DNA from: Arthrobacter sp. Marseille-P9274
Lineage (GTDB): Bacteria; Actinomycetota; Actinomycetes; Actinomycetales; Micrococcaceae
DNA length: 64,000 nucleotides
Assembly (NCBI RefSeq): GCF_946892675.1
Contig: NZ_CAMPOV010000001.1
Span: 2,020,033 to 2,084,032, forward strand
Direction: 5' to 3'
Made by a program: the position numbers and the translations under genes. Under the pieces are notes generated by a model. The model ran no database searches. It saw only the letters and a program-made list of their open reading frames with translations, and was not told the DNA's origin. Positions 10,853 to 19,159 of the stretch are shown piece after piece (positions within the stretch are counted from its first letter, which is position 1; each line of letters starts with the position of its first letter).

Positions 10853-11818
10853 TCAGTGCGTGAAGACGATCTTGCCGGCCACCTCGCCGGCGGCCATTTT
10901 CGCGAAGCCGTCCCGGGCCTGCTCCAGCGGCAGCACGCTGTCCAGCTGCGGGCGGATGCCTGTTGCGACCAGGAACTGCAGCATGCGCCCGAACTCCTCG
11001 CGTGTGCCCATCGTCGATCCGAGGACCCGCAGCTGGAGGAAGAACACCCGGTTGAGGTCCGCGGGCGGATTCGGCCCGCTGGTCGCGCCGCAGGTGACGA
11101 CGGCGCCGCCCGGACGGAGCGACTTCAGGGAGTGCGCCCACGTGGCCTGCCCGACCGAATCGAAGACCGTGTCCACGCGCTCGGGCAGCCTGGCGCCGGG
11201 CTCGAAGACGGCCGCCGCGCCTTGGCTGCGGGCATGCTCCCGCTTTGCTTCCGTGCGTCCGGTGGCCCACACGCGGTAGCCGGCCGCCGCAGCCATCGCG
11301 ATCAGCGCGGAGGCCACTCCCCCGCCCGACCCCTGGACCAGGACAGTGGATCCGGGGGCTGCGGGATTCACCGTGAAGAGCATCCGGTACGCCGTTAACC
11401 ACGACGTCGGGAGGCAGGCCGCCGTCGTGAAGTCCAGTTCGGTCGGCTTCGGCAGCAGGTTGCGTGCCGGCACCAGTACTTCATCCGCCATGGTGCCGGG
11501 GTACACCTCGGACAGTAGGGAGCGCCGGGGATCCATGGTCTCGTCCCCCAGCCAATCCGCGCTCGGGATGACGGCGTGGACGATGACTTCGTTGCCGTCG
11601 TCGTCGATTCCCGCAGCATCGCAGCCGAGGACCATGGGAAGCCGTTCCGACGGCAGGCCAACCCCCCGCAGCGAGAACAAGTCGTGGTGGTTCAGCGCGG
11701 ACGCCTTGACCCGGACGCGGCGCCAGCCCTCCGGTGCCTGCGGCCGCGGAAGCTCGCCGACCACCAGACCTGACAGCGGATCCTCGGCGGACTGGGAGCT
11801 GGCGTACACTGCGCGCAT
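10853..11818 (-). CDS. MDR-superfamily NAD(P)H-dependent oxidoreductase (quinone-oxidoreductase-like)
   Basis: A cytosolic medium-chain dehydrogenase/reductase of 321 aa. It has an N-terminal GroES-like fold (SALNHHDLFSLRG, about residues 45-60) and a Rossmann domain with VQGSGGGVAS, followed by an Arg-containing ATGR segment typical of NADP(H) binding. The Cys cluster of the structural-zinc alcohol dehydrogenases is absent, placing it with zinc-free quinone-oxidoreductase-like members; the substrate is unknown. ATG 11818 is preferred over the longer frame because GGAG lies 5 nt upstream and the domain begins there. It is convergent with the SGNH-like gene and divergent from bL37. Confidence 0.82.
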   Translation of the reverse strand: MRAVYASSQSAEDPLSGLVVGELPRPQAPEGWRRVRVKASALNHHDLFSLRGVGLPSERLPMVLGCDAAGIDDDGNEVIVHAVIPSADWLGDETMDPRRSLLSEVYPGTMADEVLVPARNLLPKPTELDFTTAACLPTSWLTAYRMLFTVNPAAPGSTVLVQGSGGGVASALIAMAAAAGYRVWATGRTEAKREHARSQGAAAVFEPGARLPERVDTVFDSVGQATWAHSLKSLRPGGAVVTCGATSGPNPPADLNRVFFLQLRVLGSTMGTREEFGRMLQFLVATGIRPQLDSVLPLEQARDGFAKMAAGEVAGKIVFTH

Positions 11819-11945
11819 GAATTCTCCATCGGAAGCTGGCATAGGCACCATCCTAGGGGCCAAGGCACCTGTCACCGGTTAGGCGTGGTGCCCGAGTTAT
11901 GGGAGACTGATAGGCGGTTCTTTTCGTCCAGGTAAGGAGGCAGCC

Positions 11946-12020
11946 ATGAGCAAGCGTGCACGTAAGCGTCGTGACCGTAAGCGCGGCGGCGCAAACCACG
12001 GCAAGCGTCCCAACACCTGA
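11946..12020 (+). CDS. 50S ribosomal protein bL37 (AURKAIP1/COX24 domain)
   Basis: A 24-residue, strongly basic protein reading MSKRARKRRDRKRGGANHG then KRPNT. It matches the actinobacterial mini-protein first seen in mycobacterial ribosome structures (bL37), which binds 23S rRNA. The match includes the conserved RKKRDRK-like core and the ANHGKRPN tail. A strong ribosome-binding site AAGGAGG lies just upstream. A 10-bp hairpin follows the stop codon immediately. Genes this short are often missed by gene callers. It is probably monocistronic. Confidence 0.9.
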   Translation: MSKRARKRRDRKRGGANHGKRPNT

Positions 12021-12044
12021 GCGGTGCTCCGCTAGGAGCACCGC
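12021..12044 (+). terminator. Hairpin directly after the bL37 stop
   Basis: GCGGTGCTCC (12021-12030) pairs perfectly with GGAGCACCGC (12035-12044) across a GCTA loop. It begins at the base after the bL37 stop codon. No T tract follows, so it may protect the mRNA 3' end or pause polymerase ahead of the larger hairpin downstream. Confidence 0.55.
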
Positions 12045-12058
12045 CGGTGGCAAGCGCC

Positions 12059-12113
12059 CCGGTAAGCAAAGAACCCCCAAGCCACAAGGGCTTGGGGGTT
12101 CTTTGCTTACCGG
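12059..12113. terminator. Bidirectional terminator, 25-bp perfect stem
   Basis: The arms 12059-12083 and 12089-12113 are perfectly complementary over 25 bp with a 5-nt loop. The structure sits between bL37 (plus) and rsrA (minus), 17 bp from the rsrA stop, so it can end transcripts from both sides. The outer part of the stem is A/T-rich (GCAAAGAA with TTCTTTGC), giving partial U-runs in either direction. Confidence 0.8.
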
Positions 12114-12130
12114 TTCGGTTCGCGGCAGCG

Positions 12131-12406
12131 TCAGGCGTCGGCCTGCACCGAGCCCGCTGCCTTGATATGCCCGATACGGTCGATGATCCGTTCCTTGAGC
12201 GTCTGTGGTGCGTGCTCCTGGCACGAACGCTTGACCACGGAGCGGATCAGGCACTCAAGGTCGTGTTCCTGGGAGCACTCTGTACAGGTCTCCAGATGCG
12301 CCTTGATCTCGGAGAGGTCGTCCCGGGACAGCGCCCCGTCGACGTACTCGTAGATCCGCTGCATGCGGTCGTCTTCGCAGTCGCCCAAGCCGTGGCAGTC
12401 GCTCAT
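12131..12406 (-). CDS. rsrA: Mycothiol-system anti-sigma factor RsrA/RshA
   Basis: A zinc-binding anti-sigma factor of 91 aa that holds SigR inactive until oxidation of its cysteines releases it. The ZAS signature H-x3-C-x2-C is present as His37, Cys41 and Cys44 (HLETCTEC). An additional upstream Cys10 corresponds to the redox-active cysteine region of RsrA. The gene overlaps the 3' end of sigR by 4 bp, giving the translational coupling typical of this pair and keeping sigma and anti-sigma balanced. It ends near the large bidirectional hairpin. Confidence 0.93.
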   Translation of the reverse strand: MSDCHGLGDCEDDRMQRIYEYVDGALSRDDLSEIKAHLETCTECSQEHDLECLIRSVVKRSCQEHAPQTLKERIIDRIGHIKAAGSVQADA

Positions 12407-13170
12407 TTCCTGTTCTCCTGTTGTGTACCCGCCGGTGACGCCGCCTGGGCTGCGCCGAGGCCGCGGCCCTGTGCATAGTCCGACAGCAGCTCACGCAGCA
12501 TCTTCCGCCCGCGGTGCAGACGCGACATCACCGTTCCGATGGGGGTATTCATGATTTCCGATATTTCCTTGTAGGCAAAGCCTTCTACATCCGAGAAGTA
12601 GACGGCGAGCCTGAATTCCTCCGGAATAGCCTGGAGGGCGTTCTTCACATCCGAGTCCGGCAGATGGTCCAGCGCCTCCGCCTCGGCCGACCGCAGGCCC
12701 GACGAGGTGTGCGAGGCGGCCTGGTACATCTGCCAGTCCTCAACCTGGTCCGTATTGGACTGCTGCGGTTCCCGCTGCCGCTTCCGGTACAGGTTGATGT
12801 ACGTGTTGGTCAGGATCCGGTACAGCCAGGCCTTGAGATTGGTGCCCGGCTTGTACTGGTGGAACGCCGCGAACGCCTTGGTGTAGGCCTCCTGGACCAG
12901 GTCCTCGGCATCGCTGGGGTTCCGGGCCATCCGCATGGCTGCCGAGTACAGCTGGTCGACATACTGCAGCGCGTCCCGCTCAAAGCGCTCGGCACGTTCA
13001 GCCTCTGTCTCGGCCTGCTCCCGCTCTCCCGCGGCCCCGCCGCCGTTCCCCGAGATGGACTCTTGGGCATGGTCAGTTGTCATCGCCCCCAAGTCTACGC
13101 GCAGCGGCTTCCGGGGAGCGCCGGTTTCGGGGCTCCCCTGCTCCCGCTGCTGGTCAAGCGCCAGGGGCAT
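12403..13170 (-). CDS. sigR: RNA polymerase ECF sigma factor SigR/SigH
   Basis: The thiol-oxidative and heat stress sigma factor controlling thioredoxin and mycothiol genes in actinobacteria. Region 2 has [20 protein letters not shown] and the -10 recognition helix with [13 protein letters not shown]. Region 4 holds the helix-turn-helix [22 protein letters not shown]. Two in-frame starts are plausible. ATG 13170 has a good ribosome-binding site (GAAGGGA) and gives 255 aa; ATG 13083 gives 226 aa and begins where most family members do. In Streptomyces, SigR is made as a stable short form and an unstable long form, so both may be used here. A SigR-type promoter lies upstream, implying autoregulation. 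Confidence 0.94.
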   Translation of the reverse strand: MPLALDQQREQGSPETGAPRKPLRVDLGAMTTDHAQESISGNGGGAAGEREQAETEAERAERFERDALQYVDQLYSAAMRMARNPSDAEDLVQEAYTKAFAAFHQYKPGTNLKAWLYRILTNTYINLYRKRQREPQQSNTDQVEDWQMYQAASHTSSGLRSAEAEALDHLPDSDVKNALQAIPEEFRLAVYFSDVEGFAYKEISEIMNTPIGTVMSRLHRGRKMLRELLSDYAQGRGLGAAQAASPAGTQQENRK

Positions 13171-13237
13171 GGCAATCCCTTCGGTTGGTTCTCACAGACT
13201 TTGGCCGTCGGCACAGTATTGCCAACGCATTGAGCAC

Positions 13238-13263
13238 AACGGCGGCGGGCGGCCGAATATTCC
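13238..13263 (-). promoter_or_regulatory. SigR-type autoregulatory promoter of sigR-rsrA
   Basis: On the minus strand GGAAT (13263-13259) is followed after exactly 18 nt by GTT (13240-13238). This matches the GGAAT-N18/19-GTT consensus of SigR/SigH promoters. Transcription would start near 13230, about 60 nt upstream of ATG 13170, so the transcript includes the long-form start. Confidence 0.75.
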
Positions 13264-13349
13264 GCGGGCGCGGCATTGGACGCCACAAGGGAGCCTAAAG
13301 TGTGTCCTGCAGCCAAAAGTGCAAAACTAGAGCCAGCGCCACCGGCAGG

Positions 13350-13378
13350 TTGACGCCTGCGGAGCTTGCCCTTATGGA
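13350..13378 (+). promoter_or_regulatory. Candidate sigma-A promoter for the doxX-aroA-rsgA group
   Basis: TTGACG (13350-13355), a 17-nt spacer and TATGGA (13373-13378) lie 26 bp upstream of the ATG at 13405. The -35 element is good and the -10 element is imperfect. Confidence 0.35.
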
Positions 13379-13404
13379 CCCTCAGCGAGAGCCAGGAGGC
13401 TTTT

Positions 13405-13992
13405 ATGACCATCGTCCGCGTTGTTGCCCGTCCCTTACTCGCCACCAGTTATGTTGCTGCCGGCATCGAACGGCTGCGGAATACTGCTTCCACCGCCCAG
13501 GCCCTGCAGCCCTGCCTGGACAGAGCCGCGTCCACCTTTCCATCGGCGGCGCCGTTGGCCGGAAACGCCAAGCTGCTCGCCCAGGCCGTGGGCGTCACCC
13601 AGATCGGAGCCGGCCTCCTGCTGGGATGGGGAAAGTTCTCGCGTCTCGCGGCGCTGCTGCTGGCCGGGGCCACGGCGGTCAACGCCTACGTCGAGTACAC
13701 GTCCACGGCGGCGGACACCGCAGAGGGCAAGCGCAACCGGCGCGGCCAGCTGCTGAAGAACGGTTCCCTGATGGGAGCGGCCCTGCTGGCCGCGGTCGAC
13801 ACGAACGGACGTCCGGGTCTTGCCTGGCGTGCCGAGCATCTGGCTGCCGATGCCCGCAAGGGCGTCCGGTCCATGAGCAAGGACACGCGCAAGAGCGCCG
13901 CTGCGCTCGGCAAGGACTCGCGCCGCCGGCTGGAGAAGGCCGAGCGTGCCGTCCGCGGAACCGTGGCCGATGTGGTGGGTCAGCGCGCTTAA
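13405..13992 (+). CDS. DoxX-family membrane protein
   Basis: A 195-aa protein. Residues 1-120 form a DoxX-like four-helix membrane domain with hydrophobic stretches at about 5-20, 58-78, 80-97 and 118-130. A basic, Ser/Lys/Arg-rich cytoplasmic tail follows (about 140-190). Mycobacterial DoxX members have been linked to oxidative-stress and thiol-related membrane complexes, which fits the position next to sigR; this role is inferred. AGGAGG sits 5 nt before the ATG. The stop overlaps the aroA start by one base (TAATG), so the two genes are coupled. Confidence 0.8.
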   Translation: MTIVRVVARPLLATSYVAAGIERLRNTASTAQALQPCLDRAASTFPSAAPLAGNAKLLAQAVGVTQIGAGLLLGWGKFSRLAALLLAGATAVNAYVEYTSTAADTAEGKRNRRGQLLKNGSLMGAALLAAVDTNGRPGLAWRAEHLAADARKGVRSMSKDTRKSAAALGKDSRRRLEKAERAVRGTVADVVGQRA

Positions 13993-15329
13993 TGACTGCC
14001 ACCAGCTCCGCAGCGCCTGCCCCATGGGAGGCGCCGTTTGTCCCCGCACCGGTGGACGCCGTCGTGCAGATCCCCGGCTCGAAATCGCTGACCAACCGGT
14101 ACCTCGTCCTGGCCGCCCTCGCGGAGGGTCCGAGCAGGCTTCGTGCTCCCCTTCATTCGCGGGACTCCCGGCTGATGATCGACGCGCTGCGGTCCCTGGG
14201 CGCCGTCGTCGAGGAGGTTCCGGGAAGCGGCGCATTTGGCCCCGACCTTCTGGTCACCCCGATCAGCCGCTTCGGTTCCGCGGCGGGCAAGCGGATCGAC
14301 TGCGGGCTGGCCGGAACGGTCATGCGCTTCGTCCCGCCGCTGGCGGCGCTCGGAGACGGGCCGGCGGTTTTTGACGGCGACCCGGCCGCGCGGCAGCGGC
14401 CCATGGGTGCCACCATCGCCGCCCTGCGGGAACTCGGGCTGGTGGTCGACGACGACGGCCGAAATGCCATGCCCTTTACCGTCCAGGGCCGCGGTGCCGT
14501 CAAGGGCGGTCATGTCGTCATCGACGCGAGTGCGTCCTCGCAGTTCGTTTCGGCGCTGCTGCTGGCGGGCGCGGCGTTCACCGACGGACTGCATCTGGAA
14601 CACTCGGGGCCCCCGGTTCCGAGCCTCGACCACATCCGGATGACGGTGCGCGTGCTCCGCGGCGTCGGCGTCGAGGTGGACGATTCGGTCCCGAACCACT
14701 GGATCGTGCGGCCCGGTCCCATCCGGGCCTTCGACGTGGAGATCGAGCCGGACCTCTCCAATGCGGGGCCGTTCCTGGCCGCTGCCCTCGCCACCGGCGG
14801 AACGGTCCGGATCCCCGGCTGGCCCGCGGAGACCACGCAGGTCGGCGACCAGTGGCGCAGCATCCTGCCGAAGCTCGGCGCCGAGGTCAGCTATGCGGAC
14901 GGCACCTTGTCCGTCACCGGCGGCGACAGCATCAAGGCAGCGGACCTGGCGGATACCAGCGAGCTGGCCCCCACGGCCGCGGCGCTCTGCGCCTTGGCCG
15001 ATGGCCCGTCCCGGCTCAGCGGTATCGGACACCTGCGAGGCCATGAGACGGACAGGCTGGCCGCCCTGGTGGCTGAAATCAACCGGCTGGGCGGGGACGC
15101 CGAGGAAACGGCAGACGGCCTGTTGATCCGTCCGCGCCCGCTGCATGCCGGCCTCTTCCGTTCCTACGAGGATCATCGGATGGCCACGGCCGGGGCCATC
15201 ATCGGCCTGGCCGTGGAGGGTGTGCAGGTCGACGACATCGGCACGACCTCCAAGACCATGCCGGAATTCCCGCAGCTGTGGCACCAACTGTGCGCCACAG
15301 CGCCGAGTGCGGCTGCCGGGGCCCGCTGA
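13992..15329 (+). CDS. aroA: 3-phosphoshikimate 1-carboxyvinyltransferase (EPSP synthase)
   Basis: The sixth shikimate-pathway step: it transfers enolpyruvate from PEP to shikimate 3-phosphate in the cytosol. At 445 aa it is of normal length. Recognisable blocks are PGSKSLTNRYLVLAAL (substrate-binding Lys and Ser), LAGTVMRFVPPL, DGDPAARQRPM, the SASSQFVSALLLAG segment, the DLSNAGPFLAAAL loop and RGHETDRLAAL near the C-terminus. The start codon overlaps the doxX stop, and rsgA follows after 2 bp. Linkage of aroA, rsgA and the sigma factor gene is conserved in mycobacteria (sigH region). Confidence 0.96.
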   Translation: MTATSSAAPAPWEAPFVPAPVDAVVQIPGSKSLTNRYLVLAALAEGPSRLRAPLHSRDSRLMIDALRSLGAVVEEVPGSGAFGPDLLVTPISRFGSAAGKRIDCGLAGTVMRFVPPLAALGDGPAVFDGDPAARQRPMGATIAALRELGLVVDDDGRNAMPFTVQGRGAVKGGHVVIDASASSQFVSALLLAGAAFTDGLHLEHSGPPVPSLDHIRMTVRVLRGVGVEVDDSVPNHWIVRPGPIRAFDVEIEPDLSNAGPFLAAALATGGTVRIPGWPAETTQVGDQWRSILPKLGAEVSYADGTLSVTGGDSIKAADLADTSELAPTAAALCALADGPSRLSGIGHLRGHETDRLAALVAEINRLGGDAEETADGLLIRPRPLHAGLFRSYEDHRMATAGAIIGLAVEGVQVDDIGTTSKTMPEFPQLWHQLCATAPSAAAGAR

Positions 15330-15331
15330 CG

Positions 15332-16432
15332 GTGGCAGGCCGCAGGACCTGGGACGAATCCGACGTCCGCATCCGCCCGAACAAGCGCGGTTCCCGCCCG
15401 CGGACCAAGGACCGTCCCGCGCACGAAGACGCCGTCGTCGGGCGCATCGTGACGGTCGACCGCGGACGCTACACCGCCGTCGTTGATGAGGACACCGCAC
15501 GGGAGCGCACGGTGATAGCGGCCCGGGCGCGCGAACTGCGCCGGACTCCGGTCGTGGCCGGCGATTTCGTCGGCCTGGTCGGCGACGTGTCCGGGGAGCC
15601 GGATACGCTGGCCCGCCTGGTCCGCGTCGAGGAGCGCCGGACCCTGCTGCGGCGCAGCGCCGATGACACCGATCCGGTGGAGCGCGTGGTGGTCGCCAAC
15701 GCGGACCAGCTGGTGATCGTGGTCGCTGCGGCGAATCCGGAGCCGCGGACCGGTTTCATCGACCGCGCCCTGGTGGCGGCGTACGACGCCGGCATCGCCC
15801 CGTTGCTGTGCGTCACCAAAGCGGACCTGCGGGATCCGGAGGTGTTGCTCGCCAATTACCGCCACCTCGAACTGCCGGTGATCGTCAGCCGTACGGCGGA
15901 CGAGGACGTGGTCGGCGTCCACGCCAGCTCGGACGAGGGGCGCACCGCCATGCTGGATGCCGAGGCCTTGGACCAGCTTCGCGGCTACTTGGACGGCTCA
16001 GTGAGTGTCCTGCTCGGCCACTCGGGCGTCGGCAAGTCCACCATGGTCAACGCGCTGACGGGCTCGCACCGGGCGACCGGAGGGGTCAATGCGGTGACCG
16101 GACGGGGCCGGCATACCTCGTCCTCGGCGCTGGCCCTGAAACTCCATGACGCCGCGCCGGGCAGCTGGATCATCGACACCCCGGGAATCCGTTCCTTCGG
16201 CCTGGCCCACGTCGACCCGAACCGGATCCTCGCCGCCTTCCCGGACCTGGAGCCGGGCATCGCGGAATGCGACCGGAGGTGCAAGCATGACGACCGGGCC
16301 GTCGACTGCGGGCTGGACACCTGGGTGGCCTCCGGCCGCGCCGGCGACTCCGGGCCCGCCCGGCTGGCCTCGCTTCGCCGGCTGCTGGGCAGCGAGGTGC
16401 GCCAGCAGGTGAAGGAGCTGGGCACCCAGTAG
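15332..16432 (+). CDS. rsgA: Ribosome small-subunit-dependent GTPase A
   Basis: A circularly permuted GTPase (366 aa) that acts late in 30S subunit maturation. It has an N-terminal OB-fold (about 35-100), a G domain with TKAD (G4) preceding GHSGVGKST (G1) as expected for the permuted order, and a DTPG motif (G3). The C-terminal zinc-binding segment is [18 protein letters not shown] 15332 is chosen because it lies 2 bp after the aroA stop and precedes the family-typical [13 protein letters not shown]; an upstream in-frame ATG would overlap aroA. Translation is probably coupled to aroA. Confidence 0.93.
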   Translation: MAGRRTWDESDVRIRPNKRGSRPRTKDRPAHEDAVVGRIVTVDRGRYTAVVDEDTARERTVIAARARELRRTPVVAGDFVGLVGDVSGEPDTLARLVRVEERRTLLRRSADDTDPVERVVVANADQLVIVVAAANPEPRTGFIDRALVAAYDAGIAPLLCVTKADLRDPEVLLANYRHLELPVIVSRTADEDVVGVHASSDEGRTAMLDAEALDQLRGYLDGSVSVLLGHSGVGKSTMVNALTGSHRATGGVNAVTGRGRHTSSSALALKLHDAAPGSWIIDTPGIRSFGLAHVDPNRILAAFPDLEPGIAECDRRCKHDDRAVDCGLDTWVASGRAGDSGPARLASLRRLLGSEVRQQVKELGTQ

Positions 16433-16499
16433 GCCTCGCGGCAGGCCAGTGCGCTTCACATGCGGCGCCGACGGTCCAAGTAGCGATAGGTTGAAGCCT

Positions 16500-17345
16500 A
16501 TGATCCGCGACGCACAGAGCTACAACGATGACCTGCGCCTGGCCCACGTGATGGCCGACTCCGTAGACGCCCAGACCATGTCCCGCTTCAAGGCGCTCGA
16601 TCTGAAGGTGGAGACCAAGCCGGATCTCACCCCCGTCACGGACGCCGACAAGGCCGCCGAGGAGGCCATCCGCGGCCAGCTGTCGCGCGCCCGGCCGCGG
16701 GACGCCGTGCTCGGCGAAGAGTTCGGCAGCAGCGGCCACGGCTCCCGGCGCTGGGTCATCGACCCGATCGACGGGACCAAGAACTTCGTCCGCGGCGTGC
16801 CGGTCTGGGCGACCCTGATCGCGCTGATCGACGAGGGCAAGCCGGTGGTCGGGCTGGTCAGTGCCCCCGCGCTGGGCAAGCGCTGGTGGGCCGCCGCCGG
16901 GACCGGTGCCTACACCGGGCGTTCCCTGTCCTCCGCGACCCGGCTGCACGTTTCCGACGTCGGCCAACTGGAAGATGCCTCGCTCTCCTACTCGAGCCTC
17001 ACCGGCTGGCAGGAACGCGGCAATCTCACCGAGTTCCTGGGGCTGACCGAATCCGTCTGGCGGACCCGCGCCTACGGGGATTTCTGGTCCTACTGCCTGG
17101 TCGCGGAAGGCGCCGTCGACATCGCCTGCGAGCCGGAACTGAACCTCTATGACATGGCCGCGCTGGTGCCCATCGTGACGGAGGCCGGCGGCCGCTTCAG
17201 CTCCCTTGAAGGCGAGGACGGTCCCTTCGGCGGCAACGCCCTCGCCACCAACGGCGTCCTGCATGAGGAGGTCCTGCACCGGCTCAACCCGCAGCTGATC
17301 GGCCAGCGCCCCGCCGCTGCGCCCGGGGAACACGCCGACGACTAA
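16500..17345 (+). CDS. hisN: Histidinol-phosphatase, inositol-monophosphatase family (HisN-like)
   Basis: A Mg2+-dependent phosphatase of 281 aa in the IMPase fold. Motifs are GEEFG (metal-ligand Glu), DPIDGTKNF (first metal site) and the C-terminal [19 protein letters not shown]. Its place after aroA-rsgA matches the actinobacterial gene annotated as histidinol phosphatase (HisN), the penultimate histidine-biosynthesis step. A general inositol-1-phosphatase role cannot be excluded from sequence. It starts 67 bp after rsgA, and the methyltransferase follows closely. Confidence 0.85.
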   Translation: MIRDAQSYNDDLRLAHVMADSVDAQTMSRFKALDLKVETKPDLTPVTDADKAAEEAIRGQLSRARPRDAVLGEEFGSSGHGSRRWVIDPIDGTKNFVRGVPVWATLIALIDEGKPVVGLVSAPALGKRWWAAAGTGAYTGRSLSSATRLHVSDVGQLEDASLSYSSLTGWQERGNLTEFLGLTESVWRTRAYGDFWSYCLVAEGAVDIACEPELNLYDMAALVPIVTEAGGRFSSLEGEDGPFGGNALATNGVLHEEVLHRLNPQLIGQRPAAAPGEHADD

Positions 17346-17361
17346 CGGCAGGGACCAGGCA

Positions 17362-18120
17362 GTGGAACACCGCGGGCCGCGGATGGACGATGAACGGCGC
17401 AGGGAATTCGGCCGCAGCTTCGAACAGGGCGGCGAACACTACGAACGCATCCGGCCCGGCTACCCGGACGATGCAGTGGATTGGCTCGTGCCGGACGGAG
17501 CCCGGGACGCCGTGGATCTGGGCGCCGGGACAGGCAAGTACACGGAGCAACTGCTGCGCCGGGGCCTGCAGGTCACCGCGGTTGACCCGTCGGCCGACAT
17601 GCTCGCCCAACTGCAGCAGAAACACCCGGAGGTCAGGGTCCTACTGGGGACGGCCGAACAGACCGGCCTGGCTGATACCTCCTTCGACCTCGTGACCGTT
17701 GCGCAGGCGTGGCACTGGGTCGACGCCGCCGCCGCGAGTACCGAAGCTGCGCGGATCCTGCGGCCCGGCGGCGTCCTCGGCCTGGTCTGGAACCAACTGG
17801 ACGTTTCCATACCGTGGGTCCACCGGCTCTCGCGCATCATGCACGCCGGCGACGTCTACAAGCCCCACTCGCGGCCCGATGTCGGTGACGAGTTCACCGA
17901 TCTGGAGAACCACCTCACGCGGTGGACGGATCCGCTGCAGCCGGCCGACCTGATGGAGCTAGCCAAGTCGCGCAGCTATTACCTGCGTGCCAATGAACAG
18001 ACGCGGGCCAAGGTGCTGGCCAACCTCGACTGGTACCTGCACGAGCACCTCGGACACGATCCATCCGCCGTTCTGCAGCTCCCGTACCTGACTCTGAGTT
18101 GGCGGGCTTTCCGCCGCTAG
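17362..18120 (+). CDS. Class I SAM-dependent methyltransferase
   Basis: A cytosolic methyltransferase of 252 aa (245 if ATG 17383 is used). Motif I is DLGAGTGKYTEQL, followed by VTAVDPSADM (acidic loop binding the ribose of SAM) and LADTSFDLVTVAQAWHWVD, typical of the Methyltransf_11 group. The N-terminal FGRSFEQGGEHYERIRPGYP matches small-molecule or lipid-type methyltransferases, but the acceptor is unknown. GTG 17362 has AGGGACCAGG upstream. It is the last gene of the plus-strand run; the next operon has its own promoter. Confidence 0.8.
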   Translation: MEHRGPRMDDERRREFGRSFEQGGEHYERIRPGYPDDAVDWLVPDGARDAVDLGAGTGKYTEQLLRRGLQVTAVDPSADMLAQLQQKHPEVRVLLGTAEQTGLADTSFDLVTVAQAWHWVDAAAASTEAARILRPGGVLGLVWNQLDVSIPWVHRLSRIMHAGDVYKPHSRPDVGDEFTDLENHLTRWTDPLQPADLMELAKSRSYYLRANEQTRAKVLANLDWYLHEHLGHDPSAVLQLPYLTLSWRAFRR

Positions 18121-18236
18121 CCGCCCCTCCGCCGCTCCGGAACTCCCGATCCCCGGGACGGCAGCATGTCGGCGGACTGATTTCCCGCGGGTGCGTCATC
18201 CAGCCGCTGAATCTTTCTTTCGGCACGGCGGCGAAG

Positions 18237-18256
18237 TAAATTTAGGTATGCCGAAA
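18237..18256 (+). promoter_or_regulatory. -10 element and MntR-like box overlapping the Mn-transporter start codon
   Basis: TAAATT (18237-18242) resembles a -10 element and would place the transcription start at or next to the ATG (18248), giving a leaderless or nearly leaderless mRNA. An imperfect palindrome of the form TTTnGGnATnCCnAAA (18241-18256) overlaps both. It resembles DtxR/MntR-family operators and the operon encodes such a regulator. Confidence 0.55.
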
Positions 18257-19159
18257 AAATGGGTTGTCGCGCTGCTCGTCGTGCTGGGCCTCCTCGCGCT
18301 CCCGGCCTGCGCGCCCGGCACTGCCCGTCCTGCCGCCTCCGCCGACGAGCGGCCGATGGTCCTGACCACCTTCACCGTGCTGGCGGACCTGGTCCGGCAG
18401 GTGGGCGGGGACTATGTCCGGGTCGAATCGGTCACCAAGGTCGGCGCCGAGATCCACGGCTACCAGCCAACGCCCTCGGACCTGGTCCGAGCCCAGGACG
18501 CGGACCTCATTCTGGACAACGGCCTCGGGCTGGAACGCTGGTTCGCCCGCTTCGTCGCCGCGGTGCCCGCGCCCCACGCGGTTCTCTCCGAAGGAGTGGA
18601 GCCGGTGGACATTCGGTCCGGCAACTACCAGGGCCGCCCGAACCCGCATGCCTGGATGTCGCCGCAGGCTGCCAAGATCTACGTGGATAACACCGTGGCG
18701 GCGCTCAGCAAGCTGGTCCCGGAGCATGCCGGCGACTTCGCCGCCAACGGCGAGGACTACAAGCGGCAGCTCGATGAGGTGATGGGCGAACTGCAGGAGG
18801 CATTCGCCGGCTCGGCCGCGGTTCCCGCACTGGTCACCTGCGAGGGCGCCTTCTCCTACCTCGCTCGGGATGCAGGACTGCGCGAGGCCTTCCTCTGGCC
18901 GGTGAATTCCGACGCCGAGGGCACGCCTCGGCAGATCAAGGATGCCATCAATTTCGTCCACCGGCACGATGTGCCCTCGGTCTTCTGCGAATCCACGGTC
19001 AATCCGGGGGCGATGGAGCAGGTCGCGGAGGCCACGGGAGCCCGGCTCCTCACTCCCCTCTACGTCGACTCACTCTCCCGCCCGGACGGCCCCGTTCCCA
19101 GCCACCTGTCGCTGATCCGCCACGACATCGAACTCATCAAGGAAGGACTGGCACCATGA
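18248..19159 (+). CDS. Manganese-type ABC transporter substrate-binding lipoprotein
   Basis: A 303-aa extracellular lipoprotein of the cluster 9 family, with signal peptide and lipobox Cys21 (LPAC). Metal-ligand motifs are EIHGYQPTPSD and NPHAWM, followed by the acidic pair region VFCESTVNP and LYVDSLS. It has no His-rich loop, unlike the zinc-type protein at 0.8-1.8 kb, which favours Mn2+ (or Fe2+). ATG 18248 begins a proper signal peptide; an upstream in-frame GTG at 18191 would add a non-hydrophobic leader and is rejected. The stop overlaps the next start by 4 bp. Confidence 0.9.
   Translation: MPKKWVVALLVVLGLLALPACAPGTARPAASADERPMVLTTFTVLADLVRQVGGDYVRVESVTKVGAEIHGYQPTPSDLVRAQDADLILDNGLGLERWFARFVAAVPAPHAVLSEGVEPVDIRSGNYQGRPNPHAWMSPQAAKIYVDNTVAALSKLVPEHAGDFAANGEDYKRQLDEVMGELQEAFAGSAAVPALVTCEGAFSYLARDAGLREAFLWPVNSDAEGTPRQIKDAINFVHRHDVPSVFCESTVNPGAMEQVAEATGARLLTPLYVDSLSRPDGPVPSHLSLIRHDIELIKEGLAP

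Noticed and set aside
12403-13083. Using only the short sigR start
   Set aside because: The upstream ATG at 13170 has the stronger ribosome-binding site and lies within the transcript from the SigR-type promoter, so it cannot be dismissed; both are noted.
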